DNA of 16,916 nt from Geodermatophilaceae bacterium (lineage in GTDB: Bacteria; Actinomycetota; Actinomycetes; Mycobacteriales; Geodermatophilaceae), in the NCBI GenBank assembly GCA_013814015.1, contig JACCQS010000381.1:1-16916 (forward strand), written 5' to 3'. The notes beneath the pieces are model-generated. The model saw nothing but the letters and a program-made list of their open reading frames with translations. It searched no databases and was not told the DNA's origin. Position numbers and translations under genes: made by a program. Positions 12,893-16,916 of the stretch are shown here, piece by piece (position 1 is the first letter of the stretch; each line of letters starts with the position of its first letter).

Positions 12893-15001
12893 TCAGCCCG
12901 GACCGATGGTTGCCACCGCGGAGGCGGCCCGAGAGCCGCTGTCGAGCAGAACCTGGAAGCCGGCTTCGTCGAGGAGCGGGACCTTGAGCGCGATCGCCTT
13001 GTCGTACTTCGAGCCGCCGGGACTGTCCCCGGCGATGACGAAGTCCGTCTTCTTGGACACCGACCCGGTGACCTTGCCGCCCAACGCCTGTACGGCCTCG
13101 GTCGCGGAGTCCCGGCTGTAGTTCTCCAGCGAGCCGGTGATCACGACCGTTACCCCGTCAAGCGGACGCGGCCCCGCGTCGCTACGTTCCTCCGCCAGCC
13201 GGACCCCCGCCGTCCGCCACTTCTGCACCACCTCGCGGTGCCAGTCGACGGCGAACCACTCCACGACTGCTTGCGCGATGGTCGGGCCGACCCCATCCGC
13301 GGCGGCCAACTGTTGCTCCGATGCCTGCGCGATGGCATCGATCGAGCCGAACTCCCGAGCCAGGGCCTGAGCGGCAGTGGGGCCCACATGACGGATCGAG
13401 AGCCCGACCAGGACCCTCCATAGTGGTCGGTCCTTGGCGGTGTCGAGGTTGGCCAACAGCTTTGCTCCGTTGGCCGACAACGTGCCGTCCTTCTTGGCGA
13501 ACAACGTGGAGCGGATCAACTTCTGCGCAGTCAGGCTGAAAAGGTCGCCCTCGTCCTTGACCAGCCCGGCGTCCAGGAGCGCGATCGCGGCCTCGTACCC
13601 GAGCACCTCGATGTCAAAGGCCCCGCGGCCGGCGACATGGAAGATCCGCTCCCGCAATTGGGCCGGGCAGGACCGGGCGTTCGGGCATCGGATGTCGGCG
13701 TCGCCCTCCTTTTGCGGAGCAAGAGTCGTACGACACTCGGGGCACTGGGTCGGCATCTCGAAGGGCCGCTCGGAACCGTCCCGCAGGGCAACGACAGGCC
13801 CGAGGATCTCCGGGATGACGTCTCCGGCCTTGCGCAGAACCACCGTGTCGCCGATCAGCACGCCCTTACGGACGACCTCCGAGGCGTTGTGCAAGGTGGC
13901 CATGCTCACCGTGGAGCCGGCGACCAGGATCGGTTCCATGACGCCGTACGGAGTCACCCGCCCGGTCCGGCCGACATTGACCCGGATGTCGAGCAGCTTG
14001 GTGTTGACCTCCTCGGGTGGGTACTTGAAGGCGATCGCCCAGCGCGGCGCCCGGCTGGTCGATCCCAGCCGCCGTTGCAGCACGATCTCGTCGATCTTGA
14101 TGACGACCCCGTCGATCTCGTGCTCGACGCTGTGCCGGTGCTCGCCGTAGCGCTGGATGTATTCATGCACTCCGGCGAGGTCTTTGCACGTTTCGTACCG
14201 CTCGCTGGTCGGCAGTCCCCAGGACTCGAGCACCTCGTAGGACTGCGACTGTCGACTGAACTCGAACCCGTCTCGAGCGCCGACGCCGTGTAGCAGCAGT
14301 CGCAGCGGCCGGCTTGCGGTGATCTTGGGATCCTTCTGCCGAAGGGATCCGGCCGCGGCATTGCGGGGATTGGCGAAGGGCGCCTTGCCTGCCGCGACCA
14401 GGCTCTCGTTCAGTTGGCGGAAGCCCTCGACCGGGAAGTAGACTTCACCGCGGACCTCGATCAACTCGGGGATGTCCTTCCCAGTGAGCCTGCTCGGGAC
14501 GTTGTCCAGGGTCTTCACGTTGGCGGTCACGTCCTCGCCGGTACGGCCATCCCCACGAGTCGCGGCCCGGACCAGGCGACCCTGCTCATAGACCAGCGCG
14601 ATCGCGAGCCCGTCGATCTTGAGTTCGCAGAGGTATGTCGGATCACTCGCTCCCTCGCGCACGACACGGGCTGCCCAGGAGGCGAGCTCGTCCTCGGTGA
14701 ACGCATTGTCCAGACTCTGCATCCGCTCCAGATGGTCGACGGGGGTGAACAGGGTGGAATAGACCGCGCCAACCTTCTGGGTCGGCGAGTCGGGGGTGGC
14801 CAGCCCCGGTTGCGACTCCTCGAGAGCCCGCAGCTTGGCCATCAGTGCGTCGTATTCACCGTCGCTGACGGTCGGCGCATCGGTCACGTGATAGCGGAAC
14901 AGGTGCTCGTCCAATTCCCGGACCAGTTCGGCGTGCACAGCACGAACGTCAGCTGGGATCTCGTCGCTCGACGGCGTCACCGCACCCTCTGGAGTTGCCA
15001 C
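12893..15001 (-). CDS. ligA: NAD-dependent DNA ligase (LigA)
   Basis: A 702-residue essential replicative ligase that seals nicks using NAD+. Domains in order: Ia and adenylation domain (VSDGEYDALM, DSPTQKVG, then CELKIDGLAIA with the adenylated Lys128 in KIDG), OB fold (NVGRTGRVTPYGVMEPI), Cys4 zinc finger (Cys420, Cys423, Cys439, Cys445), helix-hairpin-helix region (about 465-600) and a C-terminal BRCT domain (about 615-690; DGVTVVITGSLE, GGKVTGSVSKKTDFVIAG). Length and all motifs are normal. The start is uncertain: TTG 15007, GTG 15001 and GTG 14980 are all in frame ahead of the first conserved block. I take GTG 15001. It follows the MetE-like gene by about 55 bp on the same strand and is probably in one transcript with it. 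Confidence 0.96.
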   Translation of the reverse strand: MATPEGAVTPSSDEIPADVRAVHAELVRELDEHLFRYHVTDAPTVSDGEYDALMAKLRALEESQPGLATPDSPTQKVGAVYSTLFTPVDHLERMQSLDNAFTEDELASWAARVVREGASDPTYLCELKIDGLAIALVYEQGRLVRAATRGDGRTGEDVTANVKTLDNVPSRLTGKDIPELIEVRGEVYFPVEGFRQLNESLVAAGKAPFANPRNAAAGSLRQKDPKITASRPLRLLLHGVGARDGFEFSRQSQSYEVLESWGLPTSERYETCKDLAGVHEYIQRYGEHRHSVEHEIDGVVIKIDEIVLQRRLGSTSRAPRWAIAFKYPPEEVNTKLLDIRVNVGRTGRVTPYGVMEPILVAGSTVSMATLHNASEVVRKGVLIGDTVVLRKAGDVIPEILGPVVALRDGSERPFEMPTQCPECRTTLAPQKEGDADIRCPNARSCPAQLRERIFHVAGRGAFDIEVLGYEAAIALLDAGLVKDEGDLFSLTAQKLIRSTLFAKKDGTLSANGAKLLANLDTAKDRPLWRVLVGLSIRHVGPTAAQALAREFGSIDAIAQASEQQLAAADGVGPTIAQAVVEWFAVDWHREVVQKWRTAGVRLAEERSDAGPRPLDGVTVVITGSLENYSRDSATEAVQALGGKVTGSVSKKTDFVIAGDSPGGSKYDKAIALKVPLLDEAGFQVLLDSGSRAASAVATIGPG

Positions 15002-15056
15002 GGGCAAACGTTATCCGCCCCGTACGACCGTTGGCCGATGCCCGAGTCCAGAGGCC

Positions 15057-16058
15057 TCAACCGGCGGCGAGTTCGCGGCCCGCGGCCTGCAGATGGGTCA
15101 TGCAGGCAACCGCGTACGCCGGACTCGCGCCGGCCAGGCCACACGTTGGGGTCAGCGTGACTGTGCCCGGCAGGTTCTCCGGGTCGAACCCGAGCCGGCG
15201 CCACCACGACCGCAACCGATCGGCAGTTCCCAGCGGCTTGGGCAGGGACGAGTCCGTACCCGGGACGACCCCGAGCAGCAGAGCCGTCCCCGCCTCGATT
15301 GCCACGCCCATCTCGTCCTGATCGAAGGTCAGGTTCAGGTCGAGACTCAGGGCTGTCAGTCCGGTCCGACGAAGCAGTTCGATCGGTATGTCGCCCGCGC
15401 AGCAGTGCACGACGGTGGGCGCCTCACCGGCGGCCGCCAGCACGCTTCGCAGTCCGGCCTCGACAACCGGCTCCTCGATAGCGTCGAGCTGGCCGAAGCC
15501 GCTGGACGTTTTCACACCGCCGCGTAGCACAGCGGGCAGGCTCGGCTCGTCGACCTGGACGACGAATTCGGCATACGGCAGCGCCCGGCCGAGCACGGCC
15601 AGGTGCTGCGCCAGCCCAGCGGCCAGCGACTCGGCGATGTCCCGGGTCGCCCCGGCATCGGCGACTGCCTTGTCCCCGCGATGCAACTCGACTCCGGCCG
15701 CGAGAGTCCATGGCCCGGCCAGCTGGATCTTGAACCAACCGCGGTAGTCCCCCGCCTCCTGGGCGAGGGCGTCGAGGTCGCGCGCCCACAGATCCCGCGT
15801 GCGGCCGAGATCCATGCCCGGCCGGGACACGAACCGCCAGCCGCTGGGCTGCAGGTCCACCGGCAGATCGAGCAGCAGGCCGGCTCCCCGACCGAGCAGG
15901 TCCGCTCCCGGCCCCCGCTCGGGCAGTTCAGGCAGATGTGGCCCATCCGGCAGCGCGTCGAGGACCTGCCGGACGGCGACGACCGGATCAGTCCCCGGAA
16001 GGGAGCCGATCCCGGTCGCCGACGGCCAGGCCGGCCCGCCGGTGACAGCCAGAGTCAG
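15057..16058 (-). CDS. Cobalamin-independent methionine synthase (MetE C-terminal-like) protein
   Basis: A single-barrel protein of about 333 residues, like the C-terminal half of MetE and the actinobacterial homologue next to ligA (Rv3015c). Seen: TGIGSLPG (codons 15993-16016), LPELPERGPGADLLGR, FKIQLAGPWT, VQVDEPSLPAVL, and zinc ligands His (15415-15417) and Cys (15409-15411) in VVHCC, with a late Cys (15141-15143) in TPTCGLAG. It should therefore bind zinc and a thiol substrate; standalone forms often take simple methyl donors rather than folate. There is no ATG, GTG or TTG in frame between the upstream stop (16059-16061) and GTG 15860, yet homology starts near 16016. I extend the feature to the first codon after the stop (CTG 16058). 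A caller limited to standard starts would give 15057-15860, lacking the TGIGSLPG strand. Confidence 0.85.
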   Translation of the reverse strand: MTLAVTGGPAWPSATGIGSLPGTDPVVAVRQVLDALPDGPHLPELPERGPGADLLGRGAGLLLDLPVDLQPSGWRFVSRPGMDLGRTRDLWARDLDALAQEAGDYRGWFKIQLAGPWTLAAGVELHRGDKAVADAGATRDIAESLAAGLAQHLAVLGRALPYAEFVVQVDEPSLPAVLRGGVKTSSGFGQLDAIEEPVVEAGLRSVLAAAGEAPTVVHCCAGDIPIELLRRTGLTALSLDLNLTFDQDEMGVAIEAGTALLLGVVPGTDSSLPKPLGTADRLRSWWRRLGFDPENLPGTVTLTPTCGLAGASPAYAVACMTHLQAAGRELAAG

Positions 16059-16071
16059 TCAGCCAACCCGC

Positions 16072-16916
16072 TCAGTCAGCCAGCACGACACCGCGGCGCC
16101 GGCGACGCCCGACGACACAGGCCCCGGCACCGGAGAGCAGCAGGAAGCCGGCAAGAGCCGACAGCTCACCGGTGTGCGAGCCGGTTGCCGGAAGGCCTGG
16201 GCCCGCGCCCGGGCCTGGACCAGGACCTGGGCCTGGACCTGGGCATGGACCAGGACCCGGACCTGCGATTTCGCAGGGCCCGGTACCTGTGCCGTCGTCG
16301 TTCAGTGGCTGGGCCGGGTCGAGAGAGTTCGCCCGGTCCAGGCCGGGCGGGGACACCGGTGAGTTGTCGCCGACGGAGTCGGCCAGCGCGTCGACGTCGA
16401 CCGGGCCGGTCACCGGAGTCGAGCCGGTGGTGAAGGCGACGAAGCCGTCGCCGCCGGCGGTCAGGAACGAGTTGGCAACGACCGTGTAGTCGGCACTCGG
16501 ATTGATGACCGCGCCCTCGATCCGGATGTTGCTGACCCGATCGCCCAGGGTCAGTCTCGGATCGAAGTCGTAGCTCAGACTCTCCGAGACCGAGAGTTGC
16601 AACATGGTCCGTTCACCCAGGTTTGTCGGATCTATCCACTGCTGCTCGAGAGCATCGTCGATCGCCTGCCCGGTGATGGTGACCACGTTGACCGTGTTGC
16701 TGAACGGCTGCGCAGTGAACGCCTCGCCGAAGGTGATGGTCCCCACCGGTTCCCCGGAGGGCACGTCGGCGCAGTTGATGTCGGATCGGACCCCACCGGG
16801 GTTCATGAACGCGACAATCGCATTTCCGAAGGTCCCCGGGTCGTCGTCCATCGCATCAAGTTGCGCGTCGGCGATCAGGTTGCCGAACCCGGACTCGGCG
16901 TTGCGCACCGGCGCGC
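16072..16916 (-). CDS. Sortase-anchored 5'-nucleotidase / metallophosphatase, C-terminal part (partial)
   Basis: The reading frame is open to the window edge, so the N-terminal catalytic metallophosphatase domain lies outside. The visible 281 codons start inside the 5'-nucleotidase C-terminal domain (substrate-binding): RNAESGFGNLIADA, MNPGGVRSDI, FGEAFTAQPFSN, and YTVVANSFLTAGGDGF. A Pro-Gly linker (16195-16263) follows, then the sortase signal LPATG (16180-16194), a hydrophobic segment (LSALAGFLLLSGAGACVV) and an Arg-rich tail ending at TGA 16072. The mature enzyme would be covalently bound to the cell wall and hydrolyse extracellular nucleotides or related phosphoesters. Its stop is only 13 bp from the MetE-like gene, so they are likely co-transcribed. 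The GTG at 16906-16908 is internal, not a start. Confidence 0.9.
   Translation of the reverse strand, partial: APVRNAESGFGNLIADAQLDAMDDDPGTFGNAIVAFMNPGGVRSDINCADVPSGEPVGTITFGEAFTAQPFSNTVNVVTITGQAIDDALEQQWIDPTNLGERTMLQLSVSESLSYDFDPRLTLGDRVSNIRIEGAVINPSADYTVVANSFLTAGGDGFVAFTTGSTPVTGPVDVDALADSVGDNSPVSPPGLDRANSLDPAQPLNDDGTGTGPCEIAGPGPGPCPGPGPGPGPGPGAGPGLPATGSHTGELSALAGFLLLSGAGACVVGRRRRRGVVLAD
16195..16263 (-). repeat. Hexameric repeat encoding a Pro-Gly linker
   Basis: About 11 Gly-Pro dipeptide units, encoded by an imperfect 6-bp repeat (GGACCT/GGGCCT/GGACCA on the plus strand), lie between the nucleotidase domain and the LPATG anchor. One Gly is replaced by Cys (16243-16245) and one Pro by Ala (16204-16206). 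It would form an extended wall-spanning stalk; changes in copy number keep the frame. Confidence 0.85.

Noticed and set aside
16906..16908. GTG as the start of the nucleotidase gene
   Set aside because: The frame stays open to the window edge and the conserved nucleotidase C-terminal domain begins at once after this codon, so it is internal.

Overview
The window is high-GC, densely packed DNA with frequent GTG starts, short intergenic gaps and start-stop overlaps. This points to an actinobacterium (class Actinomycetes). The core block from gatB to the methionine-synthase-like gene (gatB, gatA, gatC, ACT-domain gene, ligA, MetE-like gene) has the same order and orientation as the Mycobacterium tuberculosis Rv3009c-Rv3015c neighbourhood, from memory. 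Here a small membrane-protein gene sits between gatA and gatB, where M. tuberculosis has pfkA. A sortase-type cell-wall anchor on the last gene fits a Gram-positive. I cannot assign the order or genus.

Layout. Positions 28-1785 (-): ilvD, dihydroxy-acid dehydratase, with a short tandem repeat in its 5' end. Divergent from it, 1876-3031 (+): a two-gene unit, a bacterial-PH-domain membrane protein overlapping a tyrosine/lipid-type phosphatase. 3063-3977 (-): a D-2-hydroxyacid dehydrogenase, convergent with the phosphatase and divergent from 4056-5249 (+), a lipoprotein of the PQQ-dependent glucose/sorbosone dehydrogenase family. 5267-5584 (-) and 5810-8173 (+): a divergent pair made of a 105-aa WXG100/EspC-like protein and a 787-aa protein resembling the large actinobacterial proteins that accompany type VII secretion substrates. 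8210-11952 (-): gatC-gatA-small membrane protein-gatB. 12202-12879 (+): ACT-domain protein. 12893-16916 (-): a run of same-strand genes read in the order sortase-anchored nucleotidase (cut by the window end), MetE-like protein, ligA.

How they fit together. gatCAB supplies the amidotransferase that corrects misacylated Glu-tRNA(Gln) and Asp-tRNA(Asn). ilvD acts in branched-chain amino acid synthesis and the MetE-like protein belongs to the methionine synthase fold. ligA is the replicative NAD-dependent DNA ligase. These are housekeeping genes. The accessory part is 5267-8173, which interrupts the conserved block, has its own divergent promoter region (225 bp, with a perfect DnaA-box sequence), and uses codons rare in the flanking genes, including one TTA. 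It is the best candidate for a less-described system.

No intergenic stretch exceeds 300 bases. The longest are 11953-12201 (gatC / ACT gene) and 5585-5809 (the divergent type VII-like pair), both described below. I saw no tRNA, rRNA, CRISPR array, insertion sequence or riboswitch.
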